64,000 nucleotides of DNA from Bradyrhizobium semiaridum (GTDB lineage: Bacteria > Pseudomonadota > Alphaproteobacteria > Rhizobiales > Xanthobacteraceae), in contig NZ_JAGKJJ010000028.1 in the NCBI RefSeq assembly GCF_020329505.1, positions 1 to 64,000 of the forward strand, given 5' to 3'. Below the pieces are notes generated by a model. It searched no databases. It had not been told where the DNA came from and saw only the letters and a program-made list of their open reading frames with translations. The position numbers were made by a program, and so were the translations under genes. Below, piece after piece: positions 50,726 to 61,051 of the stretch (positions are counted from its first letter, which is position 1; the number at the start of each line of letters is the position of its first letter).

Positions 50726-51328
50726 TCAGCCCTTGCGATACACCCAGACTCGGGCCGGCGGAAGGTTCATCCAGATCCGCTCCGAGGCCTCTGTGGACAC
50801 GCCGGGCAACGACTTCGGGATCGGCGGCACCACCGAATAGGTGAACTGGACGAAGGGCGCGCCGGGGGCGAGCGCCAGGAAGGCCTCGCGGATCAACTTC
50901 AGACGCGTCAGCATCGGCTTGGTGACGAGAGGCAGGCCGGAGACCACGGCCGATGCAGGAGACTTCAGCACCTCCCACAACGTGTCGCGCAGCCTGTAGG
51001 CGTCGCCCTGGACCACCTTGGCCTGCGGATAGCGCTCGCGCAGCAGCGCGCAGAAGCCGGGATTGTATTCAACCAGGACGAGCCGCTTCTGATCGACACC
51101 GTGCTCGATCAGCGCGTTGGTGATCGCCCCGGTCCCCGGCCCAAGTTCGATGACCGGCCCTTCGCCGTCGACGTCAACATATTGCGCCATGGTGCGCGCA
51201 AGCAGCCGGCCGGACGGCATCACCGCGCCCATATGCAGCGGCTTTTCGATCCATGAACGGAGAAAGCGAACCTCGTCGTCGAGACGGAGAGGCTTCTTCG
51301 ACGCACGCACGGACGATTGCAAGGGCAT
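50726..51328 (-). CDS. pmtA: Phosphatidylethanolamine N-methyltransferase, rhizobial type
   Basis: This 200-residue SAM-dependent methyltransferase matches the Sinorhizobium-type PmtA family, which methylates phosphatidylethanolamine towards phosphatidylcholine, a membrane lipid needed for effective symbiosis. The N-terminal RSWIEKPLHMGAVMPSG is typical. The SAM-binding motif I is VIELGPGTGAITNALIEHG, and LVEYNPGFCALLRERYP and VVSGLPLV follow. GC-rich intergenic DNA separates it from dnaJ. Bradyrhizobium has several Pmt-type enzymes; the exact methylation step is not certain. Confidence 0.8.
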   Translation of the reverse strand: MPLQSSVRASKKPLRLDDEVRFLRSWIEKPLHMGAVMPSGRLLARTMAQYVDVDGEGPVIELGPGTGAITNALIEHGVDQKRLVLVEYNPGFCALLRERYPQAKVVQGDAYRLRDTLWEVLKSPASAVVSGLPLVTKPMLTRLKLIREAFLALAPGAPFVQFTYSVVPPIPKSLPGVSTEASERIWMNLPPARVWVYRKG

Positions 51329-51423
51329 GTCGCTACCAGGCGGGACCGCACAACCGAGCGGTTGTCAGAAAACAGTCACAAAGACGTATAGGTCGAAACC
51401 GCTATGGTCAAGCATGACGACAA

Positions 51424-52554
51424 TTACTGGGCGGCGCGGTTACCGAAGAAGTCCTTGACCTTAGAGAAGAAACCCGCGGCCTCCGGCTGGGTTGCGCCGG
51501 ACGACAGCTTTTCGAACTCCCGCAGCAGTTCCTGCTGCTTCTTGGTCAGATTCTGCGGCGTTTCGACCATGACCTGGACATACATGTCGCCGGTCTGGCG
51601 CGAGCGGAGCACCGGCATACCCTTTGATGCGATGCGGAATCGCCGACCCGACTGGGTGCCGGCCGGCACCTTCACCTTGGTGTGGCCGTTGTCGATGGTC
51701 GGGACTTCGAATTCGCCGCCGAGCGCGGCCGTGACCATCGAGATCGGCACGCGGCAATGCAGGTCGGCGCCGTCGCGCTGGAACAGCTGGTGCGTGGTCA
51801 GCGACAGGAAGATGTAGAGGTCGCCGGGCGGACCGCCGCGGACACCGGCCTCGCCTTCGCCGGCGAGACGGATCCGGGTGCCATCCTCGACGCCGGGGGG
51901 GATGTTGACCGACAGCGTGCGGTCGCGCGTTACCCGGCCGGAGCCGGCGCAGGAGGTGCAGGCATCCTCGATCATCTGGCCGCGGCCCTGGCAGCCGGGG
52001 CAGGTGCGCTCCAGCGTGAAGAAGCCTTGGGCTTGGCGGATGCGGCCGGCGCCGCCGCAATGCGAGCAGGTCTTCGGCTTGGTGCCGGCCTTGGCGCCGG
52101 TGCCCGAGCAGGCTTCGCAGGTGACCGACACCGGGATCTCGATCTGCGCGGTCTTGCCCTGGAAGGCTTCTTCGAGCGTGATCTCCATGTTGTAGCGCAG
52201 ATCAGCGCCGCGCTCTCGGCCACCGCTGCGGCGCTGCCCGGCCATGCCGAACAGGTCTTCGAAGATGTCGGAGAAGGACGAGGCGAAGCCGGCACCGAAG
52301 CCGGGCCCGCCGCCGCCCATGCCCTGCTCGAAGGCGGCATGGCCGAAGCGGTCATAGGCGGCGCGCTTCTCGCCATCCTTCAGAACCTCATAGGCTTCGT
52401 TGATTTCCTTGAAGCGGATCTCGCTGCTGGCGTCGCCCGGATTCCTGTCCGGATGCCACTTCATCGCGAGCTTGCGGAAAGCCGCCTTCAGCTTGGTCTC
52501 GTCCGCATTTCGGTCGACTTCGAGGGTCTCGTAGTAGCAGCGCTTGGTGGACAT
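51424..52554 (-). CDS. dnaJ: Chaperone DnaJ
   Basis: This 376-residue co-chaperone delivers unfolded proteins to DnaK and stimulates its ATPase. The J domain carries the HPD triad in MKWHPDRNPGD. A Gly/Phe-rich linker follows (MGGGGPGFGAGFASSF), then the zinc-binding region with four CxxCxGxG repeats (CEACSGTG, CSHCGGAG, CPGCQGRG, CTSCAGSG). The substrate-binding C-domain ends in FFGNRAAQ. It lies 146 bases downstream of dnaK, past a terminator-like hairpin, so its level may depend on read-through. Confidence 0.96.
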   Translation of the reverse strand: MSTKRCYYETLEVDRNADETKLKAAFRKLAMKWHPDRNPGDASSEIRFKEINEAYEVLKDGEKRAAYDRFGHAAFEQGMGGGGPGFGAGFASSFSDIFEDLFGMAGQRRSGGRERGADLRYNMEITLEEAFQGKTAQIEIPVSVTCEACSGTGAKAGTKPKTCSHCGGAGRIRQAQGFFTLERTCPGCQGRGQMIEDACTSCAGSGRVTRDRTLSVNIPPGVEDGTRIRLAGEGEAGVRGGPPGDLYIFLSLTTHQLFQRDGADLHCRVPISMVTAALGGEFEVPTIDNGHTKVKVPAGTQSGRRFRIASKGMPVLRSRQTGDMYVQVMVETPQNLTKKQQELLREFEKLSSGATQPEAAGFFSKVKDFFGNRAAQ

Positions 52555-52630
52555 CCTTCAATTCCGTCCGAAGTTCGTCGCGATCGCGGAAAATTGCGCC
52601 TGTCTAAAAGATGGTGCGATCGCCTTAACG

Positions 52631-52686
52631 AAAAATGGCCCCCACTCCATCGAGACGCCGGGCGTGCTCTTTGGTGTGAGGGCCAT
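52631..52686 (-). terminator. Intrinsic terminator between dnaK and dnaJ
   Basis: On the minus strand ATGGCCCTCAC pairs with GTGGGGGCCAT, with an inner CGCCCGGCG hairpin. The stem is followed by TTTTTCG. It starts 14 bases after the dnaK stop codon. Partial read-through would yield less dnaJ than dnaK message. Confidence 0.7.
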
Positions 52687-52700
52687 GATCCAATCCGCGT

Positions 52701-54602
<1,902 letters not shown>

Positions 54603-54707
54603 GGTTTTCATATCCTCTTTGCTACGGCAGGTTGGTTGGGCCCTGACGGCGCTCCGTACCGAACCCCCAGACGTTCACATACTCGCGATATTGCGACGGT
54701 GAGCCTG

Positions 54708-54735
54708 ATATAGGAGAGAGGGTCGTGCCCGCAAG
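54708..54735 (-). promoter_or_regulatory. Sigma32-like promoter of dnaK
   Basis: On the minus strand CTTGCGG (54735-54729) and TCCTATAT (54715-54708) are separated by 13 bases, the same spacer as the Hsp20 promoter. A leader of about 100 bases would precede dnaK. The rest of the 581-base gap to 55184 shows no convincing gene, tRNA or repeat, and I saw no CIRCE-type inverted repeat. Confidence 0.6.
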
Positions 54736-55183
54736 GACTGGACGACACGTTGAAGCCTGAAAAGACTGACGTTTGAAAGATTGTGTCAGCGCAGCCCCCG
54801 GCGCCGGCTCAATCCCTAAACATGTTAACAAATAGCAATGACGCGAGGCCGGACCGGCCGCCGTCCGGTATCGCGGCAAGGCTCCCGCTGTTGAGTGAAC
54901 ACTTACAATCTTCGTGACGGATCGGCCGGCAGGCGCGCTGTTCGGCCGCTGGCACGCGCCGCGCGCGCCAACGGCGCCGCTTCCGGAAATACCGGGAAAC
55001 ACCCGGAAGGGCGGCGCTATCTGCGCGAAATGCCGGCGAATCCAGGCGGTGGCAGGAACAGAGGTCCGTCGACCCTGTTGCAGGGCCATCAAAACCGCTA
55101 AAAGCGGGCCGACTGATGAGACCCGCCCGGCCCCGCCCTGACCCGTCGAGCAGGGCCTCCAAGCAAACCCGGTAGATTCCTCC

Positions 55184-56122
55184 ATGACGCCAATTCGAGT
55201 TCTCGCTGCGGTTGCCTTGCTGATTGCTGCGACCTGTTCTGCCTTTGCGGCCGACGCGGTGTTTCCGCCCGGCGCCCATGTCGGCATGAAGCCGCTGGTC
55301 GGGCTGAACCGCGCCAAGACCTTCATCGGCTTCGAGACCGAGGACCAGGGCGTGAAGGTGCTGATCGCCGATCTGCCGGCGGACGCCTACAACGAGGTCG
55401 TGAACGCCTTCAAGGCCAATCCCGGCGGCACCGGCGGCATCAAGCCCGAGAGCCTCGAGACGGCGGCCGGCCTTGCCTATTACACCGTGGAGAGCGCGCG
55501 CGACGGCACCACCAATGTCCGGCGCTACTCCATGATCCTGCCTGGTCCAACCTTCTCCGGCTATGTCGCCGTGCAGGTGCCCGAGAACGCCTCCAGGATC
55601 TACACCGATGACGCTATCCGGCAGATGTTCGCCAGCGCCGTGATCCGCACCGAGGTCCCGGTCGACGAGCAGCTCGGCATGATGCCGTTCAAGGTCACGC
55701 AGCTCAGCGATTTCAAGAACGTCCGCATGCTGGCGCCGGGCGCAGCGCTGCTGGTGGCCGACGGCGACGAGAAGAGCGGCCTCGAAACCAAGCCGTTCAT
55801 GCTGCTCGGCATCATCGCCTCGGCCCCGGCCAGCCCCGACGATCGCGGCCGTTTCGCCCAGCAGATCGCCACCACGATCCCCGGCGTGCGCGATGGGCGC
55901 ATCACGATGTCGGAGCCGATCCGGATCGACGGCCAGCCCGGCTTCGAGACGCGGATCGACGCCACCAGCGGCAAGGACAATACGCCGGTGACCATCGTGC
56001 AGTGGCTCCGGTTCGGCGCGCAAACCTCGATGCGGATCATCGGCAGCTCGCCGCGCACCGACTGGGACAAAGCCTTTCCGCGCTTCCGTGCGGTGCGCGA
56101 CGGCATCCAGCCGCGCGGCTGA
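55184..56122 (+). CDS. Secreted protein of unknown function
   Basis: This 312-residue protein has a clear signal peptide (MTPIRVLAAVALLIAATCSA, cleavage near AFA-AD). The mature part contains alternating strand-helix segments such as VGMKPLVGLNRAKTFIGFET and a C-terminal RVRD-like FPRFRAVRDGIQPRG. No catalytic motif or membrane anchor is visible. It is probably periplasmic. I do not recognise a named family, although the pattern recalls small rhizobial secreted proteins. It is divergent from dnaK and followed by the nicotinamidase gene. Confidence 0.75.
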   Translation: MTPIRVLAAVALLIAATCSAFAADAVFPPGAHVGMKPLVGLNRAKTFIGFETEDQGVKVLIADLPADAYNEVVNAFKANPGGTGGIKPESLETAAGLAYYTVESARDGTTNVRRYSMILPGPTFSGYVAVQVPENASRIYTDDAIRQMFASAVIRTEVPVDEQLGMMPFKVTQLSDFKNVRMLAPGAALLVADGDEKSGLETKPFMLLGIIASAPASPDDRGRFAQQIATTIPGVRDGRITMSEPIRIDGQPGFETRIDATSGKDNTPVTIVQWLRFGAQTSMRIIGSSPRTDWDKAFPRFRAVRDGIQPRG

Positions 56123-56218
56123 GCGGCGCTTTCGCAGGTCCCGCCGAAAATCCCACTTTCGCGGCTCCGCGAACGGAACTAGCCTTCTCGCAGTTTCATG
56201 CAAGGCGAGGAGGGCACC

Positions 56219-56929
56219 ATGTTGGATCGACGACAGGTGGTTGCAGGTCTCGGTGCGGCGGTGCTGGCAGGCCTGCTTTCGGACGAACTCCTGGCAGCCG
56301 CGATCAAGCCCGACGATGCCTCGGCGCTGCTGGTGATCGACGTCCAGAACTGCTTCCTGCCCGGCGGCAGCCTCGCGGTGAAGGACGGTGAGCAGGTGGT
56401 GCCGGTCATCAACCGGATCGCCAAGAGCTTCGCCAATGTGGTGATGACGCAGGACTGGCACACCCCCGGCCACGTCTCCTTCGCCTCGGTCCATGCCGGC
56501 AAGAAGCCGTTCGAGACCATCGACCTCGCCTATGGCAAGCAGGTGCTCTGGCCCGACCACTGTGTGCAGGGCACCGAGGGCGCGGCGCTGTCGAAGGATC
56601 TCGCGATCCCGCAGGCCGAGCTGATCATCCGCAAGGGGTTTCACAACAACGTCGACAGCTATTCCGCCTTCACCGAGGCCGACGGCAAGACCACCACGGG
56701 CCTTGCCGCCTATCTCAAGGCGCGCAAGGTCAAGCGCGTGTTCGTCGCCGGACTCGCGACCGACTTCTGCGTGGCCTGGACCGCGCTCGACGCCCGCAAG
56801 GCCGGCTTCGAGACCTATGTGGTGGAGGACGCCTGCCGCGGCATCGACACCCAGGGCTCGCTCGCCAAGGCCTGGGCCGACATGGCCAAGGCCGGCGTCA
56901 AGCGCATCCAGTCGTCGGACATCGGCTAA
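56219..56929 (+). CDS. pncA: Nicotinamidase with an N-terminal export-like signal
   Basis: This 236-residue enzyme converts nicotinamide to nicotinate for NAD salvage. The isochorismatase-fold residues are present: Asp41 in LLVIDVQNCFLPGGS, the metal ligands in MTQDWHTPGH and the catalytic Cys in VAGLATDFCVAW. LIIRKGFHNNVDSYSAF is also family-typical. The first 28 residues (MLDRRQVVAGLGAAVLAGL onward) resemble a twin-arginine signal, which is unusual for a nicotinamidase and suggests export. GAGGAGGGC lies before the ATG at 56219. An AraC regulator follows on the same strand. Confidence 0.88.
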   Translation: MLDRRQVVAGLGAAVLAGLLSDELLAAAIKPDDASALLVIDVQNCFLPGGSLAVKDGEQVVPVINRIAKSFANVVMTQDWHTPGHVSFASVHAGKKPFETIDLAYGKQVLWPDHCVQGTEGAALSKDLAIPQAELIIRKGFHNNVDSYSAFTEADGKTTTGLAAYLKARKVKRVFVAGLATDFCVAWTALDARKAGFETYVVEDACRGIDTQGSLAKAWADMAKAGVKRIQSSDIG

Positions 56930-56952
56930 CCGACGCGCCCGGCGAGTTTCGC

Positions 56953-57759
56953 ATGTCCGAAGCCGCGGCTCCCATGATCTTCGACTTCGTGCAGCGCGCG
57001 CCGTCGCCGCGGATGGCGGGGCTGATCGTCGGGATGACGGGCTATCGCGAGACGGCGAGCGGCCGCTTCGCGCAGCGTCAGACCGCGCCGCTGATTGTTC
57101 CGCTGATCATCAGCTTCGGCACGCCGTTCAGAATCGCGCTCGGGCGCGAGCCGGATGCCTCCGACCTGCAGCACAGTTTCGCCGCCGGCCTGTTCGCAGG
57201 ACCGGTCTACATCGAGTCCGACGGACAGGCCGCATGCGTGCAGGTCGATTTCACGCCGCTCGGCGCCTACAGCTTCTTCGGCGGCGCCGTCAGTGAGCTC
57301 GCCGGGCGCATGGTCGAAATCGACGACGTGCTCGGCCATGACGGCCACCGGCTGCGCGAACGACTCGGTGCCGCGACCTCCTGGCAGCACCGCTTCGATC
57401 TGATCGAGGCGTTCATCTTCGGTCGGCTCGGCCGCGCGGCGTCGCCGGAGATCGTGTTCGCCTACCGCAAGCTGGCGCGCTCCGCCGGCGCCGCGCGGAT
57501 CACGGCGCTGGCCGGAGAGATCGGCTGGAGCCGCAAGCATCTCGTCGAGCGGTTTCGATCCGAGCTTGGCCTCGCGCCGAAATCGCTGGCGCGCATGATA
57601 CGCTTTCACCGGGCGAGCCGGCTGGCGCAAAGCGGCGCGTTGCGCGGCTGGGCAGCAATCGCGGCCGAAAGCGGCTACGCCGATCAGGCCCATCTGGCCC
57701 GCGAATTCGTCGAGTTCGCCGGGGAACCGCCGACCGCCTGGGCGCGCCGCCTGGCCTGA
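56953..57759 (+). CDS. AraC family transcriptional regulator
   Basis: This 268-residue regulator ends with the two helix-turn-helix units of the AraC family. The first is ITALAGEIGWSRKHLVERFRSELGLAPKSLARMIR; the second includes WAAIAAESGYADQAHLAREF then EFAGEPPTAW. The first 150 residues form a ligand-sensing domain. The gene starts 24 bases after pncA and is followed by a VOC-family gene after 115 bases. Which of these it controls is not clear. Confidence 0.9.
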   Translation: MSEAAAPMIFDFVQRAPSPRMAGLIVGMTGYRETASGRFAQRQTAPLIVPLIISFGTPFRIALGREPDASDLQHSFAAGLFAGPVYIESDGQAACVQVDFTPLGAYSFFGGAVSELAGRMVEIDDVLGHDGHRLRERLGAATSWQHRFDLIEAFIFGRLGRAASPEIVFAYRKLARSAGAARITALAGEIGWSRKHLVERFRSELGLAPKSLARMIRFHRASRLAQSGALRGWAAIAAESGYADQAHLAREFVEFAGEPPTAWARRLA

Positions 57760-57874
57760 CCGACGGCCGGCTGGTTCGATTCGAGGAGCGGTAACAAACC
57801 TTCAAGCCGGCGCCGCGTTGCCTCGCGCATAATGCCGCGATCCATCAGGCGGTCAGCGAAGGAGGCCCTGTGAC

Positions 57875-58297
57875 ATGACCCAAAATATCGAAGCGCCGCG
57901 CATCTACCCGACCCTGCGCTGCAACGACGCCGAGGCGATGATCGACTGGTTCAAGAAGGTGTTCGGATTCACCGAGCGCGTGGTCTACCGCGACGGCGGC
58001 GTGATCCACCACGCCGAGCTCGCCTTCGGTTCCTCGCTGCTGATGCTCGGCCAGGCGCGCGACGACGCCTATGGCAAGCTGGTCGGCGACAGCGGCGGCC
58101 GCCGCACCGATTCCATCTATGTTGCGATCGACGATCCCGATGCCTTGCACGCGAAGGCCAAGGCGGCGGGGGCGAAGATCGAGATGGAACTGCACAACAC
58201 CGACTACGGCAGCCGCGATTTCGCCTGCCGCGATCCGGACGGCAATCTCTGGAGCTTCGGCACCTATTGGCCGAAGGTGCATGAGAAGCCGCTGTGA
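57875..58297 (+). CDS. VOC family (glyoxalase/bleomycin-resistance-like) protein
   Basis: This 140-residue protein has the vicinal-oxygen-chelate fold. The family pattern YPTLRCNDAEAMIDWFKKVFGF is followed by YRDGGVIHHAELAFGSSLLMLG. The end reads SRDFACRDPDGNLWSFGTY, a metal-binding-type second repeat. Such proteins act as dioxygenases, isomerases or antibiotic-binding proteins, and the substrate is not deducible. The pairing with an upstream AraC gene is common for this subgroup. It converges on grpE. Confidence 0.85.
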   Translation: MTQNIEAPRIYPTLRCNDAEAMIDWFKKVFGFTERVVYRDGGVIHHAELAFGSSLLMLGQARDDAYGKLVGDSGGRRTDSIYVAIDDPDALHAKAKAAGAKIEMELHNTDYGSRDFACRDPDGNLWSFGTYWPKVHEKPL

Positions 58298-58307
58298 CGG
58301 CGCGCGA

Positions 58308-58913
58308 TCAGGCCGTGAAGTCGGTAGCTGGGGCGGCCTTGGCGCCGCCCTTGGAAACGCCGACCAGCGCTGGGCGCAGCACGCGCTCGCCGATCATGTA
58401 GCCGGCCTGCACGACCTGCACCACGGTGCCCGACGGCACCGACGGATCGGGCACCTCGAACATCGCCTGCTGGAAGTTCGGATCGAACTTCTCGCCGATC
58501 GGATCGAATTTCTTGACGCCGTTCTTCTCCAGCGTGTTGAGCAGCGAGCGCTCGGTCAGCTCGACGCCCTCGATCAGCGCCTTCAGCCCGGGATCGGCAG
58601 CTTCCCTGGTCTCGACCGGGACTGCATCGAGCGCGCGCTGCAGATTGTCGGCGATATCGAGCACGTCGCGGGCGAAGCCGGTGATGCCGTAGGTCTTGGC
58701 GTCGGCGACTTCGCGGCGGGTGCGCTGACGGAGGTTTTCCATCTCGGCCAGCGTGCGCAGCATCTTGTCGCGCGCCTCGCCCAATTCCTTGCTCAGCGCC
58801 TCGGCCGAACCCGCCTCGGGATCGTCGGGCATGATGTAGGGCTTGGAGACCACCGGCTCGCCGGTCTGCGCCGAATTCTCGGTGTTGTCGTTGGCCCGGT
58901 TCGGATCGGTCAT
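58308..58913 (-). CDS. grpE: Nucleotide exchange factor GrpE
   Basis: This 201-residue co-chaperone releases ADP from DnaK. A disordered acidic N-terminus is followed by a long coiled-coil (about 45-95, with LAEMENLRQRTRREVADAKTYG) and the beta-domain containing GVKKFDPIGEKFDPNFQQAM and GYMIGERVLRPALVGVSKG. The ATG at 58913 follows AGAAGGC. It is encoded 164 bases downstream of hrcA in the standard hrcA-grpE order and has its own sigma32-like promoter in that gap. Confidence 0.95.
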   Translation of the reverse strand: MTDPNRANDNTENSAQTGEPVVSKPYIMPDDPEAGSAEALSKELGEARDKMLRTLAEMENLRQRTRREVADAKTYGITGFARDVLDIADNLQRALDAVPVETREAADPGLKALIEGVELTERSLLNTLEKNGVKKFDPIGEKFDPNFQQAMFEVPDPSVPSGTVVQVVQAGYMIGERVLRPALVGVSKGGAKAAPATDFTA

Positions 58914-58968
58914 GGCTTGCCTTCTCGAAAACTCGCGTCGGTTCAAATCTTGGGGATTGCTGGCCGGG

Positions 58969-58997
58969 ATATCGTGCTTTGGGCGGCGAAAATCAAG
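58969..58997 (-). promoter_or_regulatory. Sigma32-like promoter of grpE
   Basis: On the minus strand CTTGATT (58997-58991) and CACGATAT (58976-58969) are separated by 14 bases. This agrees with the RpoH consensus at most key positions. It would give a leader of about 50 bases before the grpE start codon. Confidence 0.6.
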
Positions 58998-59077
58998 CGT
59001 TACCTGGCCTTTCCGGGCGGGGCGGCGCGCGGTTCAGATGACGGAAATGCGTCAAATGAAGCCGAATTCCGCCCTCG

Positions 59078-60166
59078 TCAGCCGCCCAATATCCGGCTTA
59101 CGATGCGCGCGGCGTAGTCGACGGTCGGAATCACCCTGGCGTAGTTCAGCCGCGTCGGCCCGATCACGCCGAGCACGCCGACGATCCGGCCCTGGGCATC
59201 GCTATAGGGCGCGACGATGGTCGAGGAACCCGATAGCGAGAACAGCTTGTTCTCCGAGCCGATGAAGATCCGGACGCCCTCGCCCTGTTCGGCGCGGCCG
59301 AGCAGGTCGATCACGCCGCGCTTGGTCTCGAGATCGTCGAACAGCGACTTGATGCGTTCGAGATCGTCGAGCGCGTGCAGATCCTCCAGCAGGTTGGCGT
59401 GGCCGCGCACGATCAGCTGCCGGGCCTCGCTCTCGCCGCCGGACCAGCTGGCGATACCCGCCGAGATCACCTTTTGGGTGAGCTGATCGAGCTCGGCGCG
59501 GCTCTGCGTCAGCGCCGTCTCGAGCTCGAGGCGCGCTTCGGCCAGCGTCCGGCCGCGGATTCGCGCATTGAGGAAGTTGGTCGCCTCGATCAGTGCCGAG
59601 GAGGGAACTCCCGGCGGCAGCGTGAGCACCCGGTTCTCGACCTGGCCGTCTTCGCCGACCAGCACGACCAGCGCCCGCTCCGGCTCCAGCCGCACGAATT
59701 CGATGTGCTTCAGCCGCGCGTTCGACTTCGGCGTCAGCACCACCGCGGCGGCGCGGGTCAGACCCGACAGCTTCGTCAGCGCCTCGCCAAGCGCCGCCTC
59801 GACGGTCTGGGCGCGGCCGACTGCGGCGAGCTGGGTCTGGATCGATTGCCGCTCTGCCTCGGTGAGATCGCCCATCTGCATCAGCGCGTCGACGAAGAAG
59901 CGCAGGCCGAGCTCGGTCGGCAGCCGGCCCGCCGAAGTGTGCGGCGCGTAGATCAGCCCGAGCTGCTCGAGATCCGACATCACATTGCGGACCGAGGCGG
60001 GCGACAGCGGTAACGCGATCAGGCGCGAGATGTTGCGCGAGCCGACCGGCTCGCCGGTCGCAAGGTAGCTTTCGACGATTTGACGAAAAATGTCGCGCGA
60101 GCGCTCATTGAGCTGGGCTAGCCCCGCATAGGGCGTGATCAGGTTGATCGGATCGTGCTGAGCCAA
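59078..60166 (-). CDS. hrcA: Heat-inducible transcription repressor HrcA
   Basis: This 362-residue repressor binds CIRCE elements in front of chaperonin genes and needs GroEL for activity. The N-terminal winged-helix region contains RDIFRQIVESYLATGEPVGS and SPASVRNVMSDLEQLGLIYAPHTSAGRLPTE. A long middle domain and the C-terminal GPTRLNYARVIPTVDYAARI are typical. The start is probably the TTG at 60166 with AAGGAG 7 bases upstream, giving MAQHDPINL; GTG at 60169 is also in frame. It is divergent from rph. No CIRCE box was recognised in the window. Confidence 0.94.
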   Translation of the reverse strand: MAQHDPINLITPYAGLAQLNERSRDIFRQIVESYLATGEPVGSRNISRLIALPLSPASVRNVMSDLEQLGLIYAPHTSAGRLPTELGLRFFVDALMQMGDLTEAERQSIQTQLAAVGRAQTVEAALGEALTKLSGLTRAAAVVLTPKSNARLKHIEFVRLEPERALVVLVGEDGQVENRVLTLPPGVPSSALIEATNFLNARIRGRTLAEARLELETALTQSRAELDQLTQKVISAGIASWSGGESEARQLIVRGHANLLEDLHALDDLERIKSLFDDLETKRGVIDLLGRAEQGEGVRIFIGSENKLFSLSGSSTIVAPYSDAQGRIVGVLGVIGPTRLNYARVIPTVDYAARIVSRILGG

Positions 60167-60326
60167 CACTCCACTCCTTGGTATCGCGCCCTAATTTGTC
60201 GCTCCGGCGGGCCGGTGACAAGCGCGCATTCCCGCGGATGACCGAGGGGCCGAAAACCCTTGCCGCTGCCCGTTCGCCCTCCTACAAGCACGGCCAGCCA
60301 TCTCGCTGATTTTTGGAGGATTCCCC

Positions 60327-61040
60327 ATGCGGCCAAGCCGCCGTGCACCCGATGAACTGCGTCCCGTCACACTGGAACGCGGTGTCGTCAAATATGCCGA
60401 GGGTTCCTGCATGGTGAAATTCGGCGACACCCATGTGCTGGTCACCGCGACGCTCGAAGAACGGCTGCCGCCGTGGCTCAAGGGCCAGGGCCGCGGCTGG
60501 GTCACCGCCGAATACGGCATGCTGCCACGCGCCACCCTGGAACGGACCCGCCGCGAGGCCTCGGCCGGCAAGCAGGGCGGCCGCACGGTCGAGATCCAGC
60601 GCCTGATCGGCCGCTCGCTGCGCGCCGCGGTCGATCTGGAGGCACTCGGCGAGCGCCAGATCACCATCGATTGCGACGTGATCCAGGCCGATGGCGGCAC
60701 CCGGACCGCCTCGATCACCGGAGCCTGGGTCGCGCTGGCCGATTGCATCAACTGGATGAAGACCCGCAACATGCTCAAGGCCAACGTGTTGCGCGACAAC
60801 GTGGCGGCGATCTCCTGCGGCATCTACCAGGGCACGCCGGTGCTCGATCTCGACTATGCCGAGGATTCCGAGGCCGACACCGACGCCAATTTCGTGATGA
60901 CCGGCGACGGCCGCATCATCGAGGTGCAGGGTACCGCCGAGAAGACGCCGTTCACGCAGGACCAATTTTTGGCGTTGATGGCGCTGGCGCGCAAAGGTGT
61001 CGCGCGTCTGGTCGACTTGCAAAAGATCGCGGTGGCGTAG
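60327..61040 (+). CDS. rph: Ribonuclease PH
   Basis: This 237-residue phosphorolytic exonuclease trims the 3' ends of tRNA precursors. The protein begins MRPSRRAPDELRPVTLERG and contains the family motifs VLVTATLEERLPPWLKGQG, MLPRATLERTRREASAGKQGGRT and LDYAEDSEADTDANFVMTG. GGAGGA precedes the ATG at 60327. It is divergent from hrcA and is followed after 11 bases by rdgB, the usual partner, here damaged. Confidence 0.96.
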   Translation: MRPSRRAPDELRPVTLERGVVKYAEGSCMVKFGDTHVLVTATLEERLPPWLKGQGRGWVTAEYGMLPRATLERTRREASAGKQGGRTVEIQRLIGRSLRAAVDLEALGERQITIDCDVIQADGGTRTASITGAWVALADCINWMKTRNMLKANVLRDNVAAISCGIYQGTPVLDLDYAEDSEADTDANFVMTGDGRIIEVQGTAEKTPFTQDQFLALMALARKGVARLVDLQKIAVA

Positions 61041-61051
61041 ACAGATTGGTC

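Noticed and set aside
54736..55183. CIRCE element or small RNA upstream of dnaK
   Set aside because: No TTAGCACTC-N9-GAGTGCTAA-type repeat and no convincing hairpin-plus-T-run structure was found.
54809..56644. Open frame of 611 codons on the minus strand
   Set aside because: It covers the secreted protein and nicotinamidase genes in antisense and has no recognisable domain.
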